Positions 51,911 through 60,857 of a stretch of DNA of 64,000 nucleotides are shown piece by piece. The DNA comes from Amycolatopsis balhimycina FH 1894 (lineage in GTDB: Bacteria > Actinomycetota > Actinomycetes > Mycobacteriales > Pseudonocardiaceae), in NCBI RefSeq assembly GCF_000384295.1, contig NZ_KB913037.1:8817508-8881507 (forward strand). Reading direction: 5' to 3'. The notes below the pieces were generated by a model that did not search any database, was not told where the DNA came from, and worked only from the letters and a program-made list of their open reading frames with translations. Each line of letters begins with the position of its first letter. The stretch's first letter is position 1. A program made the translations under genes and the position numbers.

Positions 51911-51940
51911 AAGCCCAGGTCACAGACCTGGGCTTTTTTG
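51911..51940 (+). terminator. Rho-independent terminator of the tRNA-Asn locus
   Basis: A perfect 11-bp stem, AAGCCCAGGTC with GACCTGGGCTT, has loop ACA and is followed by a T run. This is a classic tRNA terminator directly after the tRNA 3' end. Confidence 0.88.
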
Positions 51941-52412
51941 CTACCCCTGAGTAGGGGTGATTTAGTGTCTATCTTGACGATCGTCCAACGCTGGGTACCA
52001 TGCCGCCGACGGCGTGCGCCAGCAGACCCACGGCGTGCCAGTCAGCGACGCGGCCATGCCGAACGCCGGCTGAGCGGGGTCGGTCTGTACGACGTTCTGT
52101 GACACTTCCTACGGGTACGGGGTGCCCAAAGGTTGACCGTGCTTGGCCGAACGAGTGGCCGGTTTTCCGCTACCTCGGCTGCAGAGCGCCATCGTCCTCG
52201 GCAAGTACGAACTCTCGGAGGAGCGGTTCACCGACGCGCCGCGTTACCCGTAGGACGAGGCGGCGGGCTCCCCGCCGCTCGCTGTGGTCGGCTCCGCGTC
52301 CATCTGGCCGGCCGTCTCCCACGACTCAGTGGTGGCAAGAGGCGGCCTGCTGCCCGATGCCCTCGACGGGGCGAAGGCCGCGGTCGGTCCGCATGCACGC
52401 CTTGAACGGTGC
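51941..52412. other. Gene-poor chromosomal flank with a decayed coding stretch
   Basis: A plus-strand frame near 52180-52252 reads LQSAIVLGKYELSEERFTDA and then stops; continuing in frame gives VVGSASIWPAVSHDS. It looks like a dead gene of unknown family. No intact gene is supported. Confidence 0.35.
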
Positions 52413-53050
52413 CTATTCGGCTTCTGGCGCCGGCGACTCGTCCGCGTGCGGGACGAGTTTGGCGACGTAGAGCGCCGCCTGGATCAGCAGCGCGGCCATG
52501 GGCACGGAAACCTCGTCGACGAACCCGTGCGCCAGCTCGTTCCGCAGATTCCACCCCGTGGGACCGGCGAGCAACGTGGAGAGATATCTGCCCCAGGACT
52601 CGTCCAGGCCGTGCTTGCCGAGCGTCGAGATCAGAGTCCCAAGGCCGACGTACTTCCCCGGAGTGTTCTTCCGCTGGGTGAGATGGACCGGCTCGTCAAT
52701 CGCTCTGGCGAGGGCGCGAAGCATCGTCTCGATCTTCGGTGCGAGGAGGTAAGCGCAGCCTTCGTAGTCTCGGCGCCGGTACCTTGTCAATGCGTCGGCC
52801 AAGACCCGGGGCATGTCCACCGGGTAGGAAGGTCTGTTCTGAGAAGAACTCCTCGACTTCCTCGCGAATCGGGTGGTGGACGACACCGATCTCGTGCAAC
52901 GCCTTGGCGAACAGCGGCGCGCACAGCTGCATCCTGAACATTTCTACATCGGACAGGCGCTGCTCTTTCTGGTCGTCTTCGTTCTGCGGCTCCCACCGCG
53001 GGAGCCCGTCGCCACCGATCTTGGAGGCGGGCGGCGAACTCCGCGTTCGC
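52413..53050 (-). pseudogene. DUF4209-like gene fragment, frameshifted
   Basis: The C-terminal part in one frame (CAYLLAPKIETMLRALARAI, GPTGWNLRNELAHGFVDEV) shows the RN-x-x-x-HG signature of DUF4209-type proteins. The preceding part is in another frame (FRMQLCAPLFAKALHEIGVV, IREEVEEFFSEQTFLP), joined near 52825. The true N-terminus is lost against the IS630 remnant. DUF4209 proteins are uncharacterised and frequent in defence islands. Confidence 0.6.
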
Positions 53051-53480
53051 CCGTTCTTTTTTTAGGACCCGGCCGATGGTGGAGTGGTCCAGGTTCGGGA
53101 TGTCCTCGGTGAGTTCGACGTGCTTTTCCGGCAACCGCAACGACCACCGGGCATGCCCCGCCGGTGGCTGCGAGCACGCCAGGGCGATCAGCCGCGCCTC
53201 GACCTCCCCAGTCACCGGCGACGGCACTGGGGGAAGGTCACGCCTCCTTCGCGAGATCGTGGCAAGAACATCGCCGCCAGTCTCAGCGAATCGCTTGGCG
53301 ACCAATCGGATCGCAAAAGGTGACGTTGCGCGCCGGCCACCGCCCGCGGAACCCAGGACCGGGCAGGCCGTCCGGACCGTAGCCACGAACGCCGACATCA
53401 CGCCGGCGGCGATACGACGACGCCGGAAGCCACTCGACCCGCTCCCGACTGGCGCCATGGCGGCACCGGACCACCGTAAA
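53051..53480 (-). mobile_element. IS630-family transposase remnant
   Basis: The minus strand reads VAKRFAETGGDVLATISRRR, then VTGEVEARLIALACSQPPAG, RLPEKHVELTEDIPNLDHST and IGRVLKKE. This is the helix-turn-helix linker of IS630 transposases of actinomycetes. The DDE domain is missing and the fragment runs directly into the DUF4209 remnant. Confidence 0.75.
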
Positions 53481-53744
53481 CCCGTCCTCGGCCGCACTGT
53501 GGTGCCAGGTCACGCAGCCGACAAAGGCCGATCTGCTCCGGGCACGTTCGACGCCGATGCCGAACCCTTCGACGGGCTGCCATCTTCAAAGCCAGGAAGT
53601 CGAAAGGGGTCCGTCGGGGCCGGTTTCGGCCGCCGGTGTGGCCTCGGGCACGGGCGGCGGCCGTTCCAGCGCCGTTTCAGTGCCGTTTCAGTCCTCCCGG
53701 GCACCATGGGAGCGCCAAGCCCATGCGGGGAAACGAGGTAATTC
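53481..53744 (+). promoter_or_regulatory. Upstream region of Ig-like gene with three 11-bp-spaced heptamers
   Basis: GTTCCAG (53663-53669), GTTTCAG (53674-53680) and GTTTCAG (53685-53691) are spaced exactly 11 bp. This is the layout of SARP/AfsR binding boxes and of PhoP PHO-box direct repeat units in actinomycetes. The last repeat lies 53 bp before the start codon at 53745. The rest of the gap shows no gene. Confidence 0.5.
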
Positions 53745-55109
53745 ATGAAATGGCGAAAAGTGCTGGTCGGAGTGGCGACCGCGATGGCCGTGCTCGCGGT
53801 GCAGACGGTCGCGGCCGGTCCGGCGCTGGCGGACCAGGACGGGTCGTCGACGTCGCTGTCCCTGCAGAGCGGCACCGTGTTCGCGGGCGCCGAGGACCTG
53901 GACGTGATGACGGTGACCGTCTCCGCCGGGAATCCCAGCGGCCCCTTCGATGTCGGGGGCGGGGGGAAGACGTTGTGCTCCGGCTCCGTGAACGGCACGG
54001 CAACCTGCACGATGGCGTCACAGGCCCTGGCTCCCGGCACCTACACGCTACGGGCCAACTACTACGGTAACGTGGACACGTTCTCGTCGTTCTCCAACCC
54101 GGTGACCCTCGTCGTGGCGGTGCAGCCGACCACCACGAGCATGCAGGTACTGGATCCCGGTGGCTCCATGGTGACGGGCGATCCACGGCTCGTCTTCGGC
54201 CACGAGCAGAACTACGCGTTCAGCGTCAACACCCGGGGGATCGTCGGCGTGGGGAGCATCCCACACGGCACGATGACCATCTCGGACACCACGTCCTCCG
54301 GCACGACCACCCTGTGCACCAGCACCCTGAACTTGGGGGACGCCGGCTTGTGCACGCTGGACACGAGCACGCTGCCGGTCGGCACCAACCAGATCACCGC
54401 GACCTATGCGGGCGACGGCCTCTTCGCTGCGTCCTCCACGACCCGGACGGTCACCGTGTTGCCCGTGCAGGCGACCACCACCGCCCTGACGTTGTCGAGC
54501 CCCTCAGTGCCGTTCGCCAGTGAGCAGAACGAGGTCCTCACCATCAGGGTCACGAACGCCGGGGGCGGTACCCCGACGGGGTTGGTCAACATCACCACCG
54601 GGGGGACGGCAGTCTGCTCCTTGTTCCTGTCCGGGGGCACGGGCAGGTGCAGCCCGACCGGCAGCCAGCTGCGGCCGGGTACCTATCCCCTCACCGCCAC
54701 CTACGGCGGTGACTCCACCGACACCGGGTCCTCGGACACCTCGCAGACCCTGGTCGTGGCCAAGGAACCGACCACCACCGCGCTGACGCTGTCGGCGGAC
54801 ACCATCGCCTTCGGCAGCGAGGACGTCGAACTGTTCACCGTCGCGGCGGTTCCGGCCGTGAGCGGCGCTCCGACCGGGAACGTCACCGTGAAGAACGGGG
54901 CGGTGGCGGTGTGCACGATCGTCCTCGCCTCCGGCGACGGCTGTTTCCTGAAGCCAAGCCAGCTCAAGGTCGGCACGTTCCAGATCACCGCTACATACAA
55001 CGGCGACAGCACCTTTGCCGCCTCCACCTCACCGGCGCAGCCCGTCACGGTGGTCGACGCGCTGACCCGTATCCCTGTTGGTCAGACTGGTGTGAGACAC
55101 CCCGTGTGA
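53745..55109 (+). CDS. Secreted protein with four Ig-like (Big_3-type) repeats
   Basis: 454 residues from ATG 53745 (GAGG six bases upstream). A signal peptide ends near ALADQ (~30). Four ~95-residue beta-sandwich repeats follow, each closing with a variant of GTYTLRANYYGN, TNQITATYAGDGLF, TYPLTATYGGDST or TFQITATYNGDSTF. Such repeats act as spacers or adhesive modules on the surface. The last residues (LTRIPVGQTGVRHPV) do not fit the repeat pattern and run into a transposase remnant, so the original C-terminus was probably replaced by an insertion. Confidence 0.8.
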   Translation: MKWRKVLVGVATAMAVLAVQTVAAGPALADQDGSSTSLSLQSGTVFAGAEDLDVMTVTVSAGNPSGPFDVGGGGKTLCSGSVNGTATCTMASQALAPGTYTLRANYYGNVDTFSSFSNPVTLVVAVQPTTTSMQVLDPGGSMVTGDPRLVFGHEQNYAFSVNTRGIVGVGSIPHGTMTISDTTSSGTTTLCTSTLNLGDAGLCTLDTSTLPVGTNQITATYAGDGLFAASSTTRTVTVLPVQATTTALTLSSPSVPFASEQNEVLTIRVTNAGGGTPTGLVNITTGGTAVCSLFLSGGTGRCSPTGSQLRPGTYPLTATYGGDSTDTGSSDTSQTLVVAKEPTTTALTLSADTIAFGSEDVELFTVAAVPAVSGAPTGNVTVKNGAVAVCTIVLASGDGCFLKPSQLKVGTFQITATYNGDSTFAASTSPAQPVTVVDALTRIPVGQTGVRHPV

Positions 55110-55410
55110 GTGCGGGGTCCCTGATCGAGAGAGCAGGACCGGAGATCCTGTGCGTGTGTCCACACCATCTGATGAGCAGTCCCGGCGTTCGGCCGGCGGG
55201 GAGCAGACCGACCCCGCCCGCGTCCGTCGCGGCGGGCGTTCACCGCGATCGCAGGGGCGTGGGTGCAGGTTTCATCGATACGGACTCGGACCTGTCGGGC
55301 ACCGCGGGTGATCCGGGCGCCCACGTGCAGGACCAGGTTGCGGAGCGTGGCGATCTCGGCGACCGAGGGGTGGTCGTCGGGTACTACAACACCGGCACCA
55401 ACGCGACCGC
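55082..55410 (-). mobile_element. Transposase C-terminal remnant (IS1380/IS4-like)
   Basis: The minus strand reads TLRNLVLHVGARITRGARQV, then RVRIDETCTHAPAIAVNARR, matching the C-terminal region of DDE transposases of the IS1380/IS4 group. A short dyad ACCCCG/CGGGGT (~55099-55119) lies at its end and may be an IS terminus. No catalytic core remains. Confidence 0.5.
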
Positions 55411-55463
55411 CTACGGCGCCCTGTCCCCCGCCGACCGCACGGGGTGGCACCGCCCGCCCACGG

Positions 55464-56897
55464 TCAGCTTCCCGCGGGGCAGAAGGTGTCGTCCGGCCGC
55501 TTCCCGCTCACCAGGTACTCGGTCACGAGCGAGTTCCCGCACTCGCTGGGCGTGAACAGGTAGGCCCCGTGCCCGCCCTGGTCGATCGTGATCATCCGGG
55601 CGCGCTCGCCGAACGCCGCGCGCAGCTTGCGGGCCCCGGACAACGGCGTGCCCGGGTCACGCTGGTTCTGGACCATCAGCACGTTCGCCGGGCCGTGGCC
55701 GGTGATCCGCACCCGCGGCTCGGCTGGCGGGGCCCAGTACGCGCACGCCGCGATGTTCGCGCTCGCCGCGCCGAGCAGCGGGTAGCGGACCCGGTCGACC
55801 GCGACGTCCAGCTGGTAGCTCGCGATCGAGCGAGGCCACGCCGAGTCGCCGCAGATCACCGCGAACCGGGACGCCAGCAGGTTTTCCACCCCGGTCACCG
55901 GTTCCGCCGGCGGCTTCGGGGCCCGCCCGTGGTCGAGGGCCTGCCAGTCTTCGGCCAGCTGTGTCAGGTTCGTCACGTACAGGCCTTCGAACGTCACGCC
56001 GCGGAAGACCGAGCCCGTGACGCCCTCGACGGGCGCGCGGTCCAGCCGCGCCACCAGCTCGTGGAACTTGGCAGTCACCTGCGAAGGCGTGGTGCCGAGC
56101 CCGTACTCCGGGTGCTTCGCCGCGAAGGCCGCGAAGTCGGGGAACCGGTCCTCCATGCCCCGCCCGAAGCCGCGCATCGCGTCGATGTCGTAGCCGCCCG
56201 GCCCGAGGTTGCTGTCCAGCACGAACCGGTCACTGCGCTCGGGGAACAGCGTCGTGTACACCGCGCCCAGGTACGTGCCGTAGGACGCGCCCAGGAACGA
56301 CACCTTCGGCTCGCCGAGCGCCGTCCGGATGCGGTCCATGTCCCGCGCGGTGTTCGCCGTGGTGACGTACGGCAGCATCGATCCGGTCTTCGACCCGGCG
56401 CACTGCTCGGCTTCCCGCTTCGCGAGCGCGGCTTGCTTCACGACGTCGGCCGGGCCCTTCGCGTACGGCAGGTTGCCGACCGCGATCTGCTCCGGCGTCA
56501 GGTCGCACGTCACCGGGGTGCTGTGCGCGACCCCGCGCGGGTCGAACCCGATGATGTCGTAGGAGTCGAGCACTTCTTGGGGCAGCTTCACGTACTTCAG
56601 CAGCTGCGGGTAGTCCAGGCCACCGCCGCCGGGGCCGCCCGGGTTGGTCAGCAGCACGCCCCGCCGCTTCTCCGGGTTTTTGCTCGGCAGGCGCGACACG
56701 GCGACGTCGATCGTCCGCCCGCCCGGCTCCCGGTAGTCCAGCGGGACTTTCAGGGTCGTGCACTGCAGGTCCGGCGTCGGGAACGCCCCGGCGGGACACG
56801 GTCCCCAGTCCACGGTGTTCGGTGCGGCGGAGGCCGCGGGGACGGCGGTCGTCGCGCCGAGCACGGCGATCGCGGCCATCAGCAAGGCTTTGCGCAT
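55464..56897 (-). CDS. Secreted TAP-like alpha/beta-hydrolase (tripeptidyl aminopeptidase family)
   Basis: 477 residues from ATG 56897 (GGAA upstream). Signal peptide ALLMAAIAVLGATTAVPAASA. Oxyanion region LLTNPGGPGGGG (~85-96), nucleophile elbow SFLGASYGTYLG (~205-216), and C-terminal TAP-like domain with QNQRDPGTPLSGAR (catalytic Asp) and DQGGHGAYL (catalytic His). Length and architecture match the Streptomyces Tap/SlpD exopeptidase family. It likely trims peptides outside the cell. Confidence 0.88.
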   Translation of the reverse strand: MRKALLMAAIAVLGATTAVPAASAAPNTVDWGPCPAGAFPTPDLQCTTLKVPLDYREPGGRTIDVAVSRLPSKNPEKRRGVLLTNPGGPGGGGLDYPQLLKYVKLPQEVLDSYDIIGFDPRGVAHSTPVTCDLTPEQIAVGNLPYAKGPADVVKQAALAKREAEQCAGSKTGSMLPYVTTANTARDMDRIRTALGEPKVSFLGASYGTYLGAVYTTLFPERSDRFVLDSNLGPGGYDIDAMRGFGRGMEDRFPDFAAFAAKHPEYGLGTTPSQVTAKFHELVARLDRAPVEGVTGSVFRGVTFEGLYVTNLTQLAEDWQALDHGRAPKPPAEPVTGVENLLASRFAVICGDSAWPRSIASYQLDVAVDRVRYPLLGAASANIAACAYWAPPAEPRVRITGHGPANVLMVQNQRDPGTPLSGARKLRAAFGERARMITIDQGGHGAYLFTPSECGNSLVTEYLVSGKRPDDTFCPAGS

Positions 56898-56923
56898 CGG
56901 AATTCCTTTCGTTCGCACCGCGC

Positions 56924-57643
56924 TCAGCGGCGCGGTTCCCAGCGGAAGAGCCGCCTCGCCAGCACGACCGCGACGAAGACCCAGGCCAGGGTCGGGGCGA
57001 AGAGGAGCAGGGAGCCGGCGGCCGGTTTCCCGCCGTTCCACGCGTCGAGCACCAGCTCGGCCGCCGAACCGCCGGGCAGCAGGCGCTTGAGCAGCGTGAG
57101 CTCGCCGGTGCCGGTGAGGCCGACCCAGCCGGCCACCGCGATCACGCCGACGCTGATCGGCAGCGTGGTCACCTGCGCGTGTTCCGGCGAGTTCGTCAGC
57201 CCGGCCGTGGCCAGGCCCAGCGCGAGCATCATCACCACGGTGGCCACGACAGCGGTGGCCAGCAGCAGCGGGTTCGCCGGCTTCCCGGTGACCACGGCCA
57301 GCACGGCGAGCAGCACGGCGATCTGGACCACCGCGATCGCGGTGACCGGCAGCAGCAGCCCGCCGAGGATGCCGGCGTCCCCGGCCGCGGTCGAGCGCAG
57401 CCGCTTGAGGAACAGGTTCTGGCGGCGGGCGGCCAGCGTCGTCACCGTCGTGGTGTAGAGGCCGATGCCCAGCACGAAGAACAACGTCAGCGTCGCGATG
57501 TAGCCGAGGCTCCCCACCTCGGTGAAGACGTCGTGCCGGGCGATGAAGAACGCGCTGAGCGCGGCCGGCAGCACCAGCGCGGTGACCAGCACGAGCCGGT
57601 TCCGGAAGAGCTGGATCAGCTCGCCGCGAGCGATCGTCACCAT
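56924..57643 (-). CDS. ABC-2 type exporter permease
   Basis: 239 residues from ATG 57643 (AGAAGGAACC upstream). Six helices, the first after RGELIQLFRNRLVLVTALVL. Typical ABC-2 membrane subunit for drug or lipid efflux, paired with the ATPase gene 11 bp upstream. The operon is divergent from a DesK-type kinase and NarL-type regulator, an arrangement typical of LiaRS/DesKR-controlled exporters. Confidence 0.85.
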   Translation of the reverse strand: MVTIARGELIQLFRNRLVLVTALVLPAALSAFFIARHDVFTEVGSLGYIATLTLFFVLGIGLYTTTVTTLAARRQNLFLKRLRSTAAGDAGILGGLLLPVTAIAVVQIAVLLAVLAVVTGKPANPLLLATAVVATVVMMLALGLATAGLTNSPEHAQVTTLPISVGVIAVAGWVGLTGTGELTLLKRLLPGGSAAELVLDAWNGGKPAAGSLLLFAPTLAWVFVAVVLARRLFRWEPRR

Positions 57644-57654
57644 GGTTCCTTCTC

Positions 57655-58548
57655 TCAAGAGTTTTCGATGGCTTCGATGGAGCGGAAGACGTCGTCGAGC
57701 CGCGTCGGCCCGGCCTGCAGGTCGAGCAGCTCCACGGCCTGGTCCTGCGCCCAGGCGAGCAGCGTGTGCAGGTCCTTCTGCAGGCCGAAGGTCTCGACGA
57801 GGAACTTGCCGTCCACACCGCGCGTGGCGAGCAGCGGCGGCGACGGCGCGTGGTCCGGGAGTCCGAAGTGGATGGTCGAGGGCAGCGTCCGGGTCAGCTC
57901 GGCGACGGTACCCTCGCGGTGGAGGACGCCCTGGTGCATGAGCCCGATGCGGTCGGCGCGCTGCTGGGCTTCCTCGAGGTAGTGCGTGGTGAGCACGACC
58001 GTGGAGCCGTCCTCGCGCAGCCGGTCGACGGCGTCCCAGAGCGCGTCCCGCGACTGGATGTCGAGGCCGGCGGTGGGCTCGTCGAGGAAGACCAGCTCGG
58101 GCGTGCCGTAGACGGCGGTGCCGAAGTCGAGCCGCCGTTTCTCCCCACCCGAGAGCTGCCCGGCCTTGGTGCCCGCCTTGTGGGTGAGGCCGGCCACGCC
58201 GAGCAGGCGCCCGACGTCGTCGTGCCGTCCGGTGAGCCGCCCGACCAGCGCGACGGTCTCGTGCACGGTCAGGTCGGCGGAAAACCCGCTCTCCTGCAGC
58301 ATGATCCCCAGCCGCGGGCGGACGGCGGCGCGGTCGCGGGGGTCCTTCCCGAACACCCGCACAGCACCCGAGGTCGGCGCGCGGTGGCCTTCGACCGTCT
58401 CCAGGGTCGAGGTCTTGCCGGCGCCGTTCGTACCGAGCAGGGCGTACAGCTCCCCGCGATCCACTTGGAACGAAAGGTCTTTCACGGCGGGGAAGCCGCC
58501 GTAGGTGAGGGTGAGGCGATCGACGTCGATGACCGGTGTCGTGGACAT
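57655..58548 (-). CDS. ABC-2 exporter ATPase (DrrA/CcmA type)
   Basis: 297 residues from ATG 58548. Walker A GTNGAGKTST (~38-47), signature QLSGGEKRRLDFG, Walker B LVFLDEPTAGLD, and H-loop VLTTHYLEEA. The ~90-residue C-terminal extension (HFGLPDHAPSPPLLATRGVD, ending in FRSIEAIENS) is typical of DrrA-like ATPases. It works with the permease downstream. Confidence 0.88.
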   Translation of the reverse strand: MSTTPVIDVDRLTLTYGGFPAVKDLSFQVDRGELYALLGTNGAGKTSTLETVEGHRAPTSGAVRVFGKDPRDRAAVRPRLGIMLQESGFSADLTVHETVALVGRLTGRHDDVGRLLGVAGLTHKAGTKAGQLSGGEKRRLDFGTAVYGTPELVFLDEPTAGLDIQSRDALWDAVDRLREDGSTVVLTTHYLEEAQQRADRIGLMHQGVLHREGTVAELTRTLPSTIHFGLPDHAPSPPLLATRGVDGKFLVETFGLQKDLHTLLAWAQDQAVELLDLQAGPTRLDDVFRSIEAIENS

Positions 58549-58656
58549 GCCTCGAATTCCAGCGTGGATCGGCGCGGCCCGGCAGTGCGGCGACGTCACC
58601 CGGATACATGACGTGGTGTCACTGGTGCGGCCCGCTCGGCCGGATACGCTCGGCTG

Positions 58657-59781
58657 GTGGAGATGCCGGCGATCGCGCGCAGGACGTCCTGGACCGGTGG
58701 GAAGGTCCAGGAACGGCTACGCCGGCTGAACCTGATCACGACCGTCCCGCCGCTGGCGCTCGTCGGCGTGTTCCTGCTGCTGGTGACCGCCCGGTCCTGG
58801 TGGCACGTCGTCATCCAGGTCGTGGGGCTGCTCGCGGCGCTGGCGACGGCCGAACGCTGGACCGCGGGCGACTACCTCCGCGTCGCGCGGCCGAGTCTGG
58901 CCGTCACCGCGGTGGTCTGGCTGGCCGGGTCACTGACCGACGACACGGCCGCGTTCTTCGGGCTTTCGGTCGTCGGGTCGTACCTCATCCCGCCGCTGCC
59001 CCGCCACCGGCTCGCCGCGCTGGCCGGGCTGACGGTCCTGATCGCGGGGCTGGGCGCGGCGAACGTCCTCGTGCACGACGACCGGATCGGCTGGCGGCTG
59101 TTCCAGTTCGCCGCCGTGCCCGCGGTCGCCATGCTGGTCTCGACCGCGTTCATGTTCGTCAGCCAGCGCTTCTTCGACCTAATCGCGGAGCTCGAGCAGT
59201 CTCGCGAGCGCGAAGCGGACCTCGCCGTCACCCGGGAGCGGGTGCGCTTCGCGTCCGACCTGCACGACATCCAGGGGCACACCCTGCACGTGGTGAAGCT
59301 GAAGGTGGCGCTGGCCGAGAAGCTGCTGGACCGCGAACCGGATCGGGCGCGCGAGGAACTGCGTGAGGTGCACGACCTGGTCGGTGAAACCATCGTCCGG
59401 ACCAGGGAACTCGCCTACGCCCAACGGCGGCTGAACCTGTCCGCCGAGCTGGAGAACGCCAAGAACCTCTTCGAGGCCGCGGGGATCCACGTCCGCGTCA
59501 CGCGCGAGTCCGAAGTGGACGCCGCCGCGGGCGAACTGCTCGGCCAGGTCCTGCGCGAGACGACGACCAACATCCTGCGGCACGCCGAAGCCCGCCAGGT
59601 GGGAATCACGCTCACCCGGCGCGGGATCGCGATCGTCAACGACGGCGCCCCGGACACCGGCCCGCTCGAGCTCGGCGGGCTCGCGGTGCTCCGGCAGCGC
59701 TTGGCGGAGCACGGCGCCGAGCTGGAAGTCTCGCACTCCGGCAGCCGCTTCCGCACCGCGGCGGCCTTCCCCGCGCCGTGA
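58657..59781 (+). CDS. DesK/LiaS-type sensor histidine kinase
   Basis: 374 residues from GTG 58657 (ATG 58663 also possible). About five helices in residues ~25-165 form an intramembrane sensor; a coiled-coil (LEQSREREADLAVTRERV) leads to the HisKA_3 motif DLHDIQGHTLHVVKLKVALA with the phospho-His, and an HATPase domain with ETTTNILRHAEA follows. Partner of the regulator at 59835. It senses membrane state or a membrane-active drug in related systems. Confidence 0.87.
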   Translation: MEMPAIARRTSWTGGKVQERLRRLNLITTVPPLALVGVFLLLVTARSWWHVVIQVVGLLAALATAERWTAGDYLRVARPSLAVTAVVWLAGSLTDDTAAFFGLSVVGSYLIPPLPRHRLAALAGLTVLIAGLGAANVLVHDDRIGWRLFQFAAVPAVAMLVSTAFMFVSQRFFDLIAELEQSREREADLAVTRERVRFASDLHDIQGHTLHVVKLKVALAEKLLDREPDRAREELREVHDLVGETIVRTRELAYAQRRLNLSAELENAKNLFEAAGIHVRVTRESEVDAAAGELLGQVLRETTTNILRHAEARQVGITLTRRGIAIVNDGAPDTGPLELGGLAVLRQRLAEHGAELEVSHSGSRFRTAAAFPAP

Positions 59782-59834
59782 CAACCGGGGGCTTCGCCAC
59801 CCGGACCCCCAAAAGCGCCGAAGGAGGCCCGACG

Positions 59835-60437
59835 ATGACGACGGTGGTGCTCGCCGACGACGAAGCCCTGCTCCGCAAAGCACTGGCCGCGCTGCTGCCG
59901 CTGGAAGGCGAGATCACGGTGCTGGCCGAGGCCGACGACGGCGAGACGGCGATCGCGGCCACCCTCGAACACCGGCCGGACGTGCTGGTCATCGACCTCG
60001 AGATGCCCCGCGTGGACGGGCTGGGCGCGGTCGAGCAGATCCGCCGGGCCCGGCCGGAGCAGGTGATCCTGATGCTGACCCGCCACGCCCGCCCCGGCGT
60101 GCTCCGCAAGGCGCTGAAACTCGGCGTCCAGGGCTTCGTCAGCAAGGCGGCGGAACCGGCCCACATCACCTCGGTGATCAAGACCCTGCACGCGGGCAAG
60201 CGCTGGATCGACCCGGACGTCTCCGCCCTCGCCGTCGTCGACGACTGCCCGCTGACCGACCGCGAGCTGGACGTCCTGCGCGCGACCCGTGAGGGTTTTT
60301 CGGTGGCCGACATCGCCGGGCAGCTGCACCTCGCGGAGGGCACGGTCCGCAACTACCTGTCCAACGCGATGCAGAAGACCCAGACCCGCACCCGCCACGA
60401 AGCGGCCCGATACGCCCGTGAGCACGACTGGCTGTAG
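59835..60437 (+). CDS. NarL/LuxR-family response regulator
   Basis: 200 residues from ATG 59835 with AAGGAGG ten bases upstream; a GTG at 59778 overlapping the kinase stop is less likely. Receiver with DDEA, phospho-Asp in VLVIDLEMPRVDG (~54) and Lys in FVSKAAEP; C-terminal LuxR helix-turn-helix (LTDRELDVLRATREGFSVAD, then IAGQLHLAEGTVRNYLSNAM). It should regulate the ABC-2 operon on the other strand. Confidence 0.88.
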   Translation: MTTVVLADDEALLRKALAALLPLEGEITVLAEADDGETAIAATLEHRPDVLVIDLEMPRVDGLGAVEQIRRARPEQVILMLTRHARPGVLRKALKLGVQGFVSKAAEPAHITSVIKTLHAGKRWIDPDVSALAVVDDCPLTDRELDVLRATREGFSVADIAGQLHLAEGTVRNYLSNAMQKTQTRTRHEAARYAREHDWL

Positions 60438-60468
60438 CCGATCGACCCCGAATGGCGAGAGCGGGCTC

Positions 60469-60651
60469 GTGCATGCCGCCGTCCGCCTGGCGCAGCGCGG
60501 CGGCCTCGCGAGCATCACCGCGGAGACGGTGACGGCCGAGGCGGGCCTCCCGCCCGGCACGGCGGCCGAACACTTCGACTCGGTCCGGGCCCTGCTGCTC
60601 GAGGTCGGTTCCCGCGTCCTGCGGCTGTGGACGGACACGCTGCGCGAGTAG
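60469..60651 (+). pseudogene. TetR-type DNA-binding domain fragment
   Basis: 60 residues: VHAAVRLAQRGGLASITAET, then VTAEAGLPPGTAAEHFDSVR and LLLEVGSRVL, then TAG. This is the N-terminal helix-turn-helix of a TetR regulator, without its ligand-binding domain and without a good RBS. Probably a truncated remnant, although a stand-alone small DNA-binding protein is possible. Confidence 0.5.
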
Positions 60652-60705
60652 CTCGTCAAGAAGCCCAAGGGCGGGTTCAATGACCCGAGACCGGCCTGCT
60701 TCGCA

Positions 60706-60749
60706 GGACGCCCCGATGGGGCAGTACCGAACGCCACCTCGGGGCGTCC
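60706..60749. terminator. Inverted repeat, probable terminator
   Basis: GGACGCCCCGA and its exact complement flank a 22-base loop, located between the TetR fragment and the NYN gene. The 210-bp gap around it contains no gene. Confidence 0.45.
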
Positions 60750-60857
60750 CGTTGCCACGGAAGCCGACGTCGTGCACGCTCGGGAAAGATCGCGGAGTCG
60801 CACGCTCGGGCGCGTCGCCGGACGATCATCGATGGAGCGGATGAAGGGACGACGTTC

